Shown: positions 1 through 7,424, numbered from the stretch's first letter. The stretch: 22,273 nucleotides of DNA from Bacteroidota bacterium (GCA_023413895.1 JAEZOU010000035.1:1-22273), one strand, 5' to 3'. Program-made: numbers and translations. Notes: generated by a model not told the origin, from the letters alone.

Positions 1-765
1 CGCGAACATAGCGTCCCTAAAAGTTGGTTTGATGATCAATATCCGATGTACACCGACCTTTTTCACCTCTACCCTACTGATGGTTATGTAAATAACAAAC
101 GGGGTAATTTCCCTTTCGGAGAAGTGGAAAACGCTACTTGGATAAGTACTAACGGCTCTAAATTAGGACCAAATTCAACTAGTGGCTATAGTGGAACTGT
201 TTTTGAACCTATCGATGCCTATAAAGGAGATTTTGCACGCACACTTTTTTATATGGCAACCTGCTATATGGATAAAAACTTATCGCAAACCGAAACTTCT
301 GCTTTTATTGGCAGCGATTTAAAACCTTGGGCACTCGAAATTATGCAACAATGGCACATCGTTGACCCCGTTAGTGAAAAGGAAATTGAACGAAATAATG
401 CAGTTTACGAAATTCAAGGAAACCGAAATCCATTTATCGATTTTCCAGATTTAGTTGAGAAAATTTTTGGAAGTGATACTCTCTCATTATTTTTACTTTC
501 TTCTATTGAAGATTATGAAAATCAATTATTTACAAAAATTTCTCCCAATCCAGCCGAAGATCTTATTACTATTTTTATTCCTGAAAAATTTCTCAATTTA
601 AAATCTTTCTGCCAAATTCTAAATCTTTCTGGACAAATAATAGAACAACATTCTTTAAATCAGCAAAATACAGAAATTTCCATTTCTCATCTTCCAAAAG
701 GTTTTTATCTGATTAAACTTCATAATTCCATATATTCCGAAACACAAAAATTTATCATTCAATAA
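1..765 (+). CDS. Endonuclease I family secreted nuclease with T9SS sorting domain (5' truncated)
   Basis: Non-specific extracellular or surface nuclease of the EndA / endonuclease I (beta-beta-alpha metal) family, cleaving DNA and possibly RNA. The frame is open from base 1, so the start lies outside the window. The first codons read REHSVPKSWF, the family's catalytic block: Glu is a metal ligand and His the general base in characterised members. Downstream are FEPIDAYKGDFARTLFYM and GNRNPFIDFP, both hallmark blocks; the Asn-rich one supplies another metal ligand. The last ~75 residues are a separate beta-rich module starting SPNPAEDL and ending in a GFYLIKL / KFIIQ pattern, a type A C-terminal sorting domain for type IX secretion and surface attachment. 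queD begins one base after the stop, so the two are probably co-transcribed. A role in DNA scavenging or biofilm remodelling is inference. Confidence 0.93.
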   Translation, partial: REHSVPKSWFDDQYPMYTDLFHLYPTDGYVNNKRGNFPFGEVENATWISTNGSKLGPNSTSGYSGTVFEPIDAYKGDFARTLFYMATCYMDKNLSQTETSAFIGSDLKPWALEIMQQWHIVDPVSEKEIERNNAVYEIQGNRNPFIDFPDLVEKIFGSDTLSLFLLSSIEDYENQLFTKISPNPAEDLITIFIPEKFLNLKSFCQILNLSGQIIEQHSLNQQNTEISISHLPKGFYLIKLHNSIYSETQKFIIQ

Positions 766-766
766 A

Positions 767-1213
767 ATGGCAACAATTCGTATTACTAGAATTTTTAATT
801 TTGATATGGCTCATGCCCTTCCTGGCTACGACGGAAAATGTAAAAATATTCATGGCCATACTTACCAATTAGAAGTTACTGTAAAGGGTGAAACTTTACC
901 CGAAAATAGTACTCCCAAAAATGGAATGCTAATAGACTTTTCAGTATTAAAAAATTTGATTAATAAAGAGTTAGATGAAAGATGGGACCACGCACTCATT
1001 TTGAAAAAAGATGAAAATAATGAATTGCACCATGAATTAAAAAAGCAATTTGAAAGAGTATTTTTTGTGGACTACTCCCCTACTACCGAAAATCTTCTTT
1101 GTGATTTTGCTAAAAGAATTTCTGCCATTCTTCCAGAAAACGTTTCCCTATTTTCTTTAAAACTTATGGAAACCCCTAAATCATTTGCTGAATGGTATGC
1201 TTCTGAAAATTAA
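767..1213 (+). CDS. queD: 6-carboxy-5,6,7,8-tetrahydropterin synthase (QueD / PTPS family)
   Basis: Cytosolic zinc enzyme that converts 7,8-dihydroneopterin triphosphate to 6-carboxytetrahydropterin, the second step of queuosine (7-deazaguanine) synthesis. The 148-residue length is normal for the family. The zinc ligands are visible as His16 (FDMAHALPG) and His29/His31 (CKNIHGH), with the catalytic Cys25 four residues before the HGH. The PTTENLL segment near residue 105 and the ETPKSFAEWY segment near the C-terminus carry the usual catalytic and pterin-anchoring residues. It starts one base after the nuclease stop and ends 20 bases before era. queC, queE and queF are not in the window. A eukaryote-type PTP synthase role is less likely, given the bacterial CxxxHGH arrangement. 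Confidence 0.93.
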   Translation: MATIRITRIFNFDMAHALPGYDGKCKNIHGHTYQLEVTVKGETLPENSTPKNGMLIDFSVLKNLINKELDERWDHALILKKDENNELHHELKKQFERVFFVDYSPTTENLLCDFAKRISAILPENVSLFSLKLMETPKSFAEWYASEN

Positions 1214-1233
1214 GAATTTATAATATAAAAACA

Positions 1234-2124
1234 ATGACTGAAAATACACATCGCGCAGGTTTTGTAAATATTATTGGAAACCCCAACGTAGGAAAAAGTA
1301 CCCTAATGAACCACTTAGTGGGTGAACCACTTTCTATTATCACTGCCAAAGCACAAACTACAAGACACAGAATTAAAGGAATTGTCAACGGAGATGATTA
1401 TCAGATTGTCTATTCTGACCTTCCTGGCATCTTGACGCCTGCCTATAAAATGCAGGAGATGATGATGCGTTTTGTCAATGAAGCTTTAAAAGATGCTGAT
1501 TTAATTCTCTATTTAGTAGAGTGTGGAGAAACTAAATATCAGCAGGAAATTATTGAAAGATTGAACAAATTTGAAATTCCTATTTTATTAGTTATCAATA
1601 AAATTGATAAAGCTACTACAGAAGAAGTTGCAGCTGCTAAGGCTTTATGGCAAACCATTCTTCCTAAAGCAGAAATTATTGAAATTTCTGCAATGCAACA
1701 GTTAAATTTGGACATTTTATTGAAAAAAATTATCTCTTTTCTTCCTCCTTCTCCCCCATTTTTTCCTAAAGATGAACTTACCGACCGTCCTACACGATTT
1801 TTTATCTCCGAAATTATCAGAGAAAAGATTCTTTTACTTTACAAAAAAGAGATTCCATACAGCGTAGAAGTAGTGGTGGAAAGCTACAAAGAGGAGGAAG
1901 ATATGGTAAGAATCAGCGCTATGCTATATGTTGAGCGGGATACACAAAAGGGAATTATTATTGGAAACAAAGGTTGCGCTATTAAACAGTTAGGAATAGT
2001 TTCACGACAAGCTATTGAAGAGTTTATTCAAAAACACGTTTTCCTTGAACTCTCTGTAAAAGTGCTAAAAGATTGGCGCAATCAGGAGATGATGATGAAA
2101 AAATTTGGATATTTTGAAGGTTAA
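1234..2124 (+). CDS. era: GTPase Era
   Basis: Essential GTPase that binds the 3' end of 16S rRNA and acts in maturation of the 30S subunit. 296 residues, the normal size. G1 is GNPNVGKS (15-22), G2 lies in AQTTRH (40-45), G3 is DLPG (62-65), G4 is NKID (122-125) and G5 is SAM (152-154). The C-terminal half is the KH RNA-binding domain, with a GNKG loop near residue 242 inside the ERDTQKGIIIG block typical of Era. G3 has Leu where most Era proteins have Thr (DTPG); the DxxG consensus is kept, so activity is expected. A strong hairpin terminator follows directly. It is the last gene of the left plus-strand group; ybeY, another 16S maturation factor, lies 13 kb away. Confidence 0.97.
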   Translation: MTENTHRAGFVNIIGNPNVGKSTLMNHLVGEPLSIITAKAQTTRHRIKGIVNGDDYQIVYSDLPGILTPAYKMQEMMMRFVNEALKDADLILYLVECGETKYQQEIIERLNKFEIPILLVINKIDKATTEEVAAAKALWQTILPKAEIIEISAMQQLNLDILLKKIISFLPPSPPFFPKDELTDRPTRFFISEIIREKILLLYKKEIPYSVEVVVESYKEEEDMVRISAMLYVERDTQKGIIIGNKGCAIKQLGIVSRQAIEEFIQKHVFLELSVKVLKDWRNQEMMMKKFGYFEG

Positions 2125-2126
2125 TT

Positions 2127-2444
2127 TCACAAGGTGAATTTTGATTTGCATCGAAATTCACCTTTTTTTTCGCGTTTTAACGTGAATTTATCAGGTACTG
2201 GGTCGTAACCACTTCCACCCCACGGATTGCAGCGTAGAATACGATAAATAGTCAAAATAGAGCCTTTTATTGCGCCATATTTACGTAGCGCCTCAATTCC
2301 ATAATTGGAACAAGATGGCGTAAAACGACAATTTCTACCTATAAATGGAGAAAGTGTATATTGATAAACCTTTATCAATCCAATTAAAAATCCAGAAAAT
2401 ATTTTTCTGAAAAAAAGAAAAATAGATATAACTACTTTTTTCAA
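2127..2444 (-). CDS. yidD: Membrane protein insertion efficiency factor YidD
   Basis: Small membrane-associated protein that assists YidC/Sec-dependent insertion of inner-membrane proteins. 105 residues. An amphipathic N-terminal helix is followed by the family core: YQYTLSPFIG, CRFTPSCSNYGIEAL (Cys39, Cys45) and the RCNPWGGSGYDPVP block (71-84). The start is a TTG codon: on the minus strand the bases TTGA combine this start with the TGA stop of the flippase, so translation is probably coupled. No in-frame ATG lies upstream of the conserved core. The last ~20 residues, after DPVP, are a lysine-rich tail, partly encoded by the antisense copy of the era terminator. In many bacteria yidD sits with rnpA and yidC; here it has joined a flippase. 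Confidence 0.93.
   Translation of the reverse strand: MKKVVISIFLFFRKIFSGFLIGLIKVYQYTLSPFIGRNCRFTPSCSNYGIEALRKYGAIKGSILTIYRILRCNPWGGSGYDPVPDKFTLKREKKGEFRCKSKFTL
2131..2170 (+). terminator. Rho-independent terminator of the queD-era unit
   Basis: A perfect 11-bp stem, AAGGTGAATTT (2131-2141) with AAATTCACCTT (2154-2164), has a 12-base loop and runs into a stretch of eight T (2163-2170). It starts 7 bases after the era stop. The T run is only on the plus strand, so it terminates era. It lies inside the 3' end of the opposite-strand yidD gene and encodes the last residues of YidD. Confidence 0.92.
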
Positions 2445-3964
2445 CGTTTAATTATCTTTAATGCTTTTTTAATCAATGAATTAATCTCACTTGAAATCTT
2501 CAAATAGTAAGTTAAAAATAGACCTAATCCTATAATTAGAACTGTTTTTAGCAGAGTTTCTATCAATCCATTAATAAATGAACTAAAATGCAAATTAGCA
2601 AATATAGAAGAGAGATTGTTTTGCCAAATTTCATTGAGTAAAAATAGTGAAATGATCAACAAAACCACCTTAATTTGAGAAAAAGAGAATGGAGTAGTTT
2701 TCATTTTCCAATTTATCAAAAAGAGAACGCATAAATAGTAAATAACGTAAGAGATAAAAGTTGCCAAGGCAGCACCATTCATACCCAAAATAGGAATCAG
2801 TTTTATATTTAAAAATATAGCAGTAAAAGTTAAAATAAAGGTGAAAACAAGCGATAAATAGTACCAGCGTGAATAACTAAGTACTGAAATACCTACACTT
2901 AACGAAGAGTTGAAAAGCTTAGATAAAGAGAGTATAAAAACTACCCATTTTCCTGTTCCATAACTATCTCCATTGGGAATTATTCCAAACAAAAAATCGA
3001 TATTAACCCAAATAATTAAAAACACAAAAGAACCAGCCAATAATTGATGTAAAGATACTTTTTTACACAAATCATTGGCCATCATAATATTGTTTTCTTT
3101 AATAGCAGTTGAAATTTGCGGTTGCGCAATCGTTCCCAAAGAGCGGTAAGGAACCTCTATTACGGCAGCAATATAGTTAGCAATGGCAAAAATTCCTGTA
3201 AAGGTTAGTCCCATCTTAGCAGAAACAAAAAATGTGTTGAGAATTGGTGTAATATTTCCTGCCAACGCTGCTGTTACTAAAAAAAGCGTATAAAAGAAGA
3301 AATTACGTATCAAATCTTTGGTAAGAAATTTAAAATCAGGTTTAAAAGATATTTTCTTAATAGATAAAAGAAACACTACATTCAACAAAGCAGCAATACC
3401 ATAAACCACACAAAATGCAATTACTAAACCTTTTAGCGTAATAATTCCAAATCCGAAAAGTAGATAACTAATAAGTAACATTGCCCGAACCCCTACCTCA
3501 CGAATAAATTTTGGCCACGCTATTCGCATTAATACGTTGGAATTTACTTCAAAAACCGACATATAAAGCATAAAGAAAGATAGTGGCAGTACAAAATAGA
3601 AATAGTTGACAAAAAGTGGTGATTTTTCTGCAAAAATTGATACTAACTGCGTTTTAAAAATAAAAAAAACAATAAGGTAAATAAAAAAACCGATAAAAGG
3701 AATAACTAAACTCCAAAAGAAAATACCATGATCTTGCTTCTCTTCATCTTTAAAATAGGGATAGAAACGAATCATAGAAGCGGTAGTTCCTAACTGTGCC
3801 AAGCCCGAAAAAAGAACCGCCGCGTCTACTAAAACTCGAGTTAATCCAACTTGTTCCTCTGTTAGATAATGCGTTAAAATAAAAAAGGTCGTAACAAAAC
3901 CAATGGCAATACCCACATAATTGGCCAATGTGCCCCGTATCGATTGCCGCATTATTACTCCCAT
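2441..3964 (-). CDS. Polysaccharide flippase, Wzx-like (MOP superfamily)
   Basis: Probable lipid-linked oligosaccharide flippase of the MATE/MOP superfamily, moving O-antigen or capsule repeat units across the inner membrane. 507 residues, almost entirely hydrophobic, with about 14 membrane segments by eye. It begins MGVIMRQSIRGTLANYVG, an N-terminus I recognise from Bacteroidota oligosaccharide flippases (the RQSI-G-NY-G pattern), which supports the first ATG over Met5. A TTG-N19-GATATTTG promoter sits just upstream. It overlaps yidD by 3 bases at its 3' end. No glycosyltransferases are adjacent, but a glycosyltransferase and heptose-nucleotide genes lie 15-18 kb away. The transported glycan cannot be told from sequence. 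MurJ, another MOP member, is a less likely reading because its motifs are absent. Confidence 0.85.
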   Translation of the reverse strand: MGVIMRQSIRGTLANYVGIAIGFVTTFFILTHYLTEEQVGLTRVLVDAAVLFSGLAQLGTTASMIRFYPYFKDEEKQDHGIFFWSLVIPFIGFFIYLIVFFIFKTQLVSIFAEKSPLFVNYFYFVLPLSFFMLYMSVFEVNSNVLMRIAWPKFIREVGVRAMLLISYLLFGFGIITLKGLVIAFCVVYGIAALLNVVFLLSIKKISFKPDFKFLTKDLIRNFFFYTLFLVTAALAGNITPILNTFFVSAKMGLTFTGIFAIANYIAAVIEVPYRSLGTIAQPQISTAIKENNIMMANDLCKKVSLHQLLAGSFVFLIIWVNIDFLFGIIPNGDSYGTGKWVVFILSLSKLFNSSLSVGISVLSYSRWYYLSLVFTFILTFTAIFLNIKLIPILGMNGAALATFISYVIYYLCVLFLINWKMKTTPFSFSQIKVVLLIISLFLLNEIWQNNLSSIFANLHFSSFINGLIETLLKTVLIIGLGLFLTYYLKISSEINSLIKKALKIIKR

Positions 3965-3984
3965 AATTCAATATTTAAAAACTG

Positions 3985-4014
3985 CAAATATCTATCTTTT
4001 TTTTGATTTGGCAA
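3985..4014 (-). promoter_or_regulatory. Bacteroidota-type promoter of the flippase-yidD unit
   Basis: On the minus strand TTG (4014-4012) is followed after exactly 19 bases by GATATTTG (3992-3985), one mismatch from the TAnnTTTG -7 consensus. The expected start of transcription is around 3979, about 15 bases before the ATG at 3964. Confidence 0.6.
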
Positions 4015-4020
4015 TATTTG

Positions 4021-4243
4021 TGAAAAATAATTTTCAACATTTCAATGATTGAAAAAATAAAAAAGGGATTGTAATTTCAATAGGCAAGTTTTATTCTTAT
4101 CCTATTGGTTATAAATGTAGATTTTTACAAAAACCGCTAAAAACTACATAAAAACTATATTTAAGCAAAAAAAAACTACAAATGTAAAGGCATATAAAGC
4201 TTTTGAAAGTAAAACACTGAAATCAAGCATCTTTCGAAGATGC
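4021..4243. other. Non-coding stretch with two small hairpins and an AAAAACTA repeat
   Basis: No plausible gene lies between the flippase promoter and the terminator hairpin at 4261. What can be seen: an inverted repeat CAATAGG (4078-4084) / CCTATTG (4101-4107); three copies of AAAAACTA between about 4137 and 4178; a TACATTTG -7-like box on the minus strand (4186-4179) without a matching -33; and a compact hairpin GCATCTT-tcg-AAGATGC (4227-4243). A small RNA on the minus strand is possible but not shown. Confidence 0.4.
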
Positions 4244-4260
4244 GTTGTGAATAAATAATA

Positions 4261-4301
4261 GAGGCGTATGAGAGAACTGCACAGTTCACTACATACGCCT
4301 C
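4261..4301 (-). terminator. Long hairpin, probable terminator of the 4344-4829 gene
   Basis: GAGGCGTATG (4261-4270) pairs perfectly with CATACGCCTC (4292-4301). Inside, GAACTG (4274-4279) pairs with CAGTTC (4282-4287) around a 2-base loop, giving an almost continuous stem. On the minus strand it follows the stop of the upstream gene by about 43 bases and leads into the U-rich TATTATTTATT. The U tract is interrupted, so termination is probable rather than certain. Confidence 0.6.
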
Positions 4302-4343
4302 ATAATTAGTTTCAAAATTTATATAAGGCTATCATACTATTTC

Positions 4344-4829
4344 TTATTGATAAACCACTAAAATATCTTTTTGTGTAGCTTTTTTTATAATTCGTTCAAT
4401 ATGATTACCCATATTTTGAGAGCATGTAAATATTCCTATTTCCTGGCCGTTTCTTTTAACTAGTACAGCAGTTGCACCTCTCGTATAATAAAGAAGATAT
4501 GTAAATCCATTTGTACCATTCCAGTGATAACCTATAGTGTTATCACCTGTGTTTTGCAACCATTGAGACCTAGTTAATTCGAGTTTTGAATTATTATAGG
4601 CTACTTGATTAAGAGTAGGAATGCGACCACTTTTAAAAGATTGCTGTTTAATTTGAAACGCTAGTTTAATAGGCGAATCATATAAAATTAAAGATAATTT
4701 GGCATCTTCCAAAACGGTAACATCCGAACTACAATAAAGCATATTAATATCAACACGATCGAGTACTTGTGCTTTTGTAGAAATAGTGCTAACACAAAAA
4801 AATATTATAAAACAAATTTTTTTTATCAT
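4344..4829 (-). CDS. Small secreted protein of unknown function (161 aa)
   Basis: I do not recognise a family. I chose the start at MIKKICFIIFF (4829): it gives a classic signal peptide, Lys-Lys followed by a hydrophobic stretch and STISTKA|Q as a signal peptidase I site. The longer frame to 4886 would add 19 polar residues ahead of it. The mature part (~140 residues) is a mix of beta-type segments, with aromatic-rich TIGYHWNGTNGFTYLLYYTRG and a later VLVKRNGQEIGIFTC strand pair, and ends in a basic helix and ILVVYQ. No lipobox or T9SS domain is present, so it is probably periplasmic. It follows the 4893-5261 gene with a 63-base gap, and a hairpin terminator lies downstream, so the two may form one unit. 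Confidence 0.7.
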   Translation of the reverse strand: MIKKICFIIFFCVSTISTKAQVLDRVDINMLYCSSDVTVLEDAKLSLILYDSPIKLAFQIKQQSFKSGRIPTLNQVAYNNSKLELTRSQWLQNTGDNTIGYHWNGTNGFTYLLYYTRGATAVLVKRNGQEIGIFTCSQNMGNHIERIIKKATQKDILVVYQ

Positions 4830-4892
4830 TCTAATAAGCATGAAATTAGTTATTGACAACAACATGTTACACCTTTGATATTGCAAGACAAC

Positions 4893-5261
4893 TTAATTAT
4901 TTGAGGAATAACCATCATAGTAATACCTTCCTCTATAATATACGTATGCACGACCATTTTCGTCATATTGTAATTTTAAACTTTCTTGCTGTCCATTGTC
5001 CCATGTAATATAAATAATTTCATCTTGAACATAATACTTTCCACTTCTGCAATCGTACCTATTCTCAGGAGTCCAATGTCGACAATTACCAGTCTTAAAA
5101 AAAGATAGTCCATAAGAATTAGAGTAATGCATAAATTCTATGTAGTATCTTCCTGTTGAATAAGAGGTATTATTACTTTGATTAGGAATTTGCATAGCAT
5201 TAGAATTAACTAGTCCAAATACTGCAAATATAACTGCATAAAGCAAAAATAATTTTTTCAT
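4893..5261 (-). CDS. Small secreted Tyr-rich protein of unknown function (122 aa)
   Basis: I do not recognise a family. MKKLFLLYAVIFAVFGLVNSNA is a clear signal peptide, with probable cleavage near residue 22. The mature ~100 residues are rich in Tyr, Asn and Gly and look like an all-beta fold: GRYYIEFMHYS, GKYYVQDEIIYITWDNG and a YVYYRGRYYYDGY end. Two cysteines (Cys60 and Cys71) in GNCRHWTPENRYDC could form a disulfide in the periplasm. The start is the only ATG before the signal peptide. No convincing TAnnTTTG box lies in the 80 bases upstream. The gene starts just after the 6S-like RNA on the same strand, so it may depend on readthrough from that RNA's promoter, or on a promoter I cannot see. 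Confidence 0.72.
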   Translation of the reverse strand: MKKLFLLYAVIFAVFGLVNSNAMQIPNQSNNTSYSTGRYYIEFMHYSNSYGLSFFKTGNCRHWTPENRYDCRSGKYYVQDEIIYITWDNGQQESLKLQYDENGRAYVYYRGRYYYDGYSSNN

Positions 5262-5343
5262 AATCTTTTAAGTTTTAATTTGTTTTCTTTCCTACTCATT
5301 TTACGGCTTTTCGGTTACTCCGTTGTACCTTGAATTATTAAAG

Positions 5344-5550
5344 AATACGCACAAAAAAAGCGCGGTACTTTTAGTATATTCTCACTTCGAGGTGTTTGGC
5401 GTAACCTAGGTAGAAGAATAAGTAGAAGCCCACGCTATTAGGCGTGTGCATCTTAACTATTATTCCTTTCTACCTTTTATTAGTCGCCAAACTTTCGAAG
5501 TGAAAGAATAAAGCTAAAACGCTTTTTCAATATGTCTAAATGTGCGTATT
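5344..5550 (-). ncRNA. ssrS: 6S-like rod-shaped ncRNA (resembles Bacteroidales-1 / 6S family)
   Basis: The whole stretch folds back on itself. Paired arms seen directly: AATACGCACA (5344-5353) with TGTGCGTATT (5541-5550); AAAAAGCG (5355-5362) with CGCTTTTT (5520-5527); TATTC (5377-5381) with GAATA (5506-5510); CACTTCGA (5383-5390) with TCGAAGTG (5495-5502); GTTTGGCG (5394-5401) with CGCCAAAC (5485-5492); AGGTAGAA (5408-5415) with TTCTACCT (5468-5475); GAATAA with TTATTC; and an apical CACGC/GCGTG hairpin (5431-5446). This is one long interrupted helix of ~200 nt, the shape of 6S RNA, which traps housekeeping RNA polymerase. From memory, the Rfam Bacteroidales-1 motif has this form and was later proposed to be the 6S RNA of this group. 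The minus strand is inferred from candidate promoters at 5550-5642 and from the T7 run (5359-5353) near the 3' end. The ncRNA call is firm; the 6S identity and exact ends are less so. Confidence 0.75.
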
Positions 5551-5642
5551 AAACTATACGCGATGTTACATAGGCAAAAATTTTTATTTTATACAAAGTT
5601 AATTTTTTTTTGCAAAGTATAACTATTTGCATTTAATTCAAA
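5550..5642 (-). promoter_or_regulatory. Candidate promoter cluster of the 6S-like RNA
   Basis: Reading the minus strand, three -7-like boxes precede the RNA. TATACTTTG (5621-5613) has TTTG (5642-5639) 17 bases upstream. TAACTTTG (5601-5594) matches TAnnTTTG exactly but lacks a well placed -33. TATAGTTTA (5558-5550) is weaker but has TTTG (5578-5575) 16 bases upstream and would start the RNA within the closing helix. Which one is used cannot be decided from sequence. Confidence 0.5.
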
Positions 5643-5698
5643 CAATCTGTCTGCATATAAGCAAACTAACACTTTGTCAATCAGCTATTTTTTAAAAG

Positions 5699-5739
5699 TC
5701 TATTCTGTCAGACCCACTTTCATAATCTGACAGAATAGA
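5699..5739 (-). terminator. 14-bp perfect hairpin downstream of the MFS gene
   Basis: TCTATTCTGTCAGA (5699-5712) pairs without mismatch with TCTGACAGAATAGA (5726-5739) around a 13-base loop. It lies 29 bases past the stop of the minus-strand MFS gene, and on that strand is followed by a short T4 run. It is the probable terminator of the transporter gene, insulating the 6S-like RNA; the short U tract leaves room for another role. Confidence 0.65.
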
Positions 5740-5768
5740 TAGTCCCCTATTTTTCTATAACTAGAATT

Positions 5769-7385
5769 TTATTTAATATTTGGTTCTTCCAAACCGAGAT
5801 TTTTCTTCTTATCCCAAGCTTTCAAAACAATACCCAAAATAAGAGCAACCACGCCTAAGCAAGCCAACATAACCAAAGGCCAGGTATAATCCAATTTTGT
5901 AGCATCAGTAACGCCTTCATTTGTCTTATCCAAAACTTTACCAATAAGCAATGGAAACAACCACAAACCAATATTTTGAATCCAGAAAATCAACGCGTAA
6001 GCGGAACCAATAATTTTTTCATCAACCAATTTTGGAACGCTTGGCCACAAAGATGCAGGAACCAAAGAGAATGAAGCACCCAAAACTAAAATAGTTACAT
6101 AAGCCACAATAGTTCCACCAATTGCACTATCTTTAAACATCGGCAATACAAATGCGAAAGTTAAGTGACAAACAATCAATAACAAAGAACCAATCATCAA
6201 CATTGAAGCGGCTTTTCCTTTTTTATCTACATAATTACCCAAAATAGGAGTAATTGCCACTGCCAACAATGGGAAAACAGCGAAAATAGATTCTGCAGTT
6301 CCTTTCATATAACCCATATAGCAATATACTACCAAAGCAACGATTGCAATAACCATAAACAGAGATTTCAAACTTGCTTTTTTCATAAAATTGCTTGAAA
6401 ATGAGAAACCAGCAACTACAAGCATAATCAAATATTGAATAATAGTAACAGCTTCATCAGCCCAGAAAGAACCTGCTTCTGGAAGTTGAAGTGTTAAGTT
6501 ACATTGCAACATATTTACAGCATATTTTTGGAATGGGAAAATTGCAGAGTAATAAAGAACGCAAAGAAGAGCAACCAACCAAAAACCAACACTGGTTAAA
6601 ATTTTACCCAAATCACTAATTTTGAAAGGATCGTCTTTTTCTTCTGCTTCGCCAGTTTGTGCGTCTAACTTTCTATCCATAAAGAAGTAAACTATAAACA
6701 TAATTAAAGCAATACAGAGTAAAACAACGCCGAATGCTACTGAACGAGAAACATCAATAGTACCGCCTAATTTTGCGAAGAATGGGGAGAAAATCATACA
6801 AGTTGCTACGCCCAAACGAGCCAAAGCCATTTCAGAACCCATTGCTAAAGCCATTTCACGACCTTTGAACCATTTTACAATACCACGAGAAACTGTGATT
6901 CCTGCCATCTCAACACCGCAACCAAAAATCATAAAACCAACAGCTGCCAATTTTGCAGAAGCAGGCATTTCTCTATAAAATGGTGCTACTCCTATCTCTT
7001 CAAATACGGGAATGTAATTAAGATTATTTGTAAACCAAGTTTCAAGACCACTGCCTACAAATGCATCATCAACAGCATACCATTTAATTAAGGCTCCTAC
7101 TAACATTACTGCTCCTGATAAAAGAGCTGTAAAACGCACGCCCATTTTATCCAAAATAATACCTGCAAAAATGAGGAAGAAAACAAATACGTTCAAAAAT
7201 GTTTCTGCCCCCTGCATAGTTCCGAAAGCGGTAGAACTCCAATTACGAGTAGTTTCCATTAAGTCCTTAATTGGAGAAAGAATGTCCATAAAAATATATG
7301 AACAAAACATAGCTAATGCTAACAATAACAACGCAATCCAACGAATTACCGCGTTGTCTCTTAAAGTTGTAAGTTTTTCTGTCAT
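5769..7385 (-). CDS. MFS transporter, MFSD1-like, substrate unknown
   Basis: Inner-membrane major facilitator superfamily transporter, 538 residues with about 12 membrane segments and a charged central cytoplasmic loop (~238-260, EAEEKDDPFK). The motif A region is GIILDKMGVRFTALL (76-89), repeated in the second half as GNYVDKKGKAAS (383-394). The blocks WFKGREMALAMG...ALARLG (172-192) and ASLWPSVPKLV...IQNIGLWL (444-476) resemble the MFSD1 group, whose animal member is a lysosomal dipeptide transporter. A peptide substrate here is an analogy only; oxalate/nitrate-type MFS carriers also have a W-F-x-G-R/K-E block. It is a single-gene unit: a -7 box (TACTTTTG, 7432-7425) lies upstream and a perfect hairpin downstream. 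Base composition is a little richer in GC than the neighbouring intergenic DNA, as expected for a conserved gene. Confidence 0.88.
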   Translation of the reverse strand: MTEKLTTLRDNAVIRWIALLLLALAMFCSYIFMDILSPIKDLMETTRNWSSTAFGTMQGAETFLNVFVFFLIFAGIILDKMGVRFTALLSGAVMLVGALIKWYAVDDAFVGSGLETWFTNNLNYIPVFEEIGVAPFYREMPASAKLAAVGFMIFGCGVEMAGITVSRGIVKWFKGREMALAMGSEMALARLGVATCMIFSPFFAKLGGTIDVSRSVAFGVVLLCIALIMFIVYFFMDRKLDAQTGEAEEKDDPFKISDLGKILTSVGFWLVALLCVLYYSAIFPFQKYAVNMLQCNLTLQLPEAGSFWADEAVTIIQYLIMLVVAGFSFSSNFMKKASLKSLFMVIAIVALVVYCYMGYMKGTAESIFAVFPLLAVAITPILGNYVDKKGKAASMLMIGSLLLIVCHLTFAFVLPMFKDSAIGGTIVAYVTILVLGASFSLVPASLWPSVPKLVDEKIIGSAYALIFWIQNIGLWLFPLLIGKVLDKTNEGVTDATKLDYTWPLVMLACLGVVALILGIVLKAWDKKKNLGLEEPNIK

Positions 7386-7424
7386 AATTTTTTATTTTTG
7401 TTAATATTAATTTTCTTGAAAGTG

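Noticed and set aside
2172..2190. ACGTGAA near the yidD end as parS
   Set aside because: Six of 16 positions differ from the consensus.
3750..3971. 73-residue open frame on the minus strand at the flippase start
   Set aside because: It lies wholly within the flippase gene in another frame and has no recognisable features.
5262..5343. A riboswitch in the leader of the 5261 gene
   Set aside because: Only a 4-bp stem (ACGG/CCGT) was found and no known aptamer pattern.
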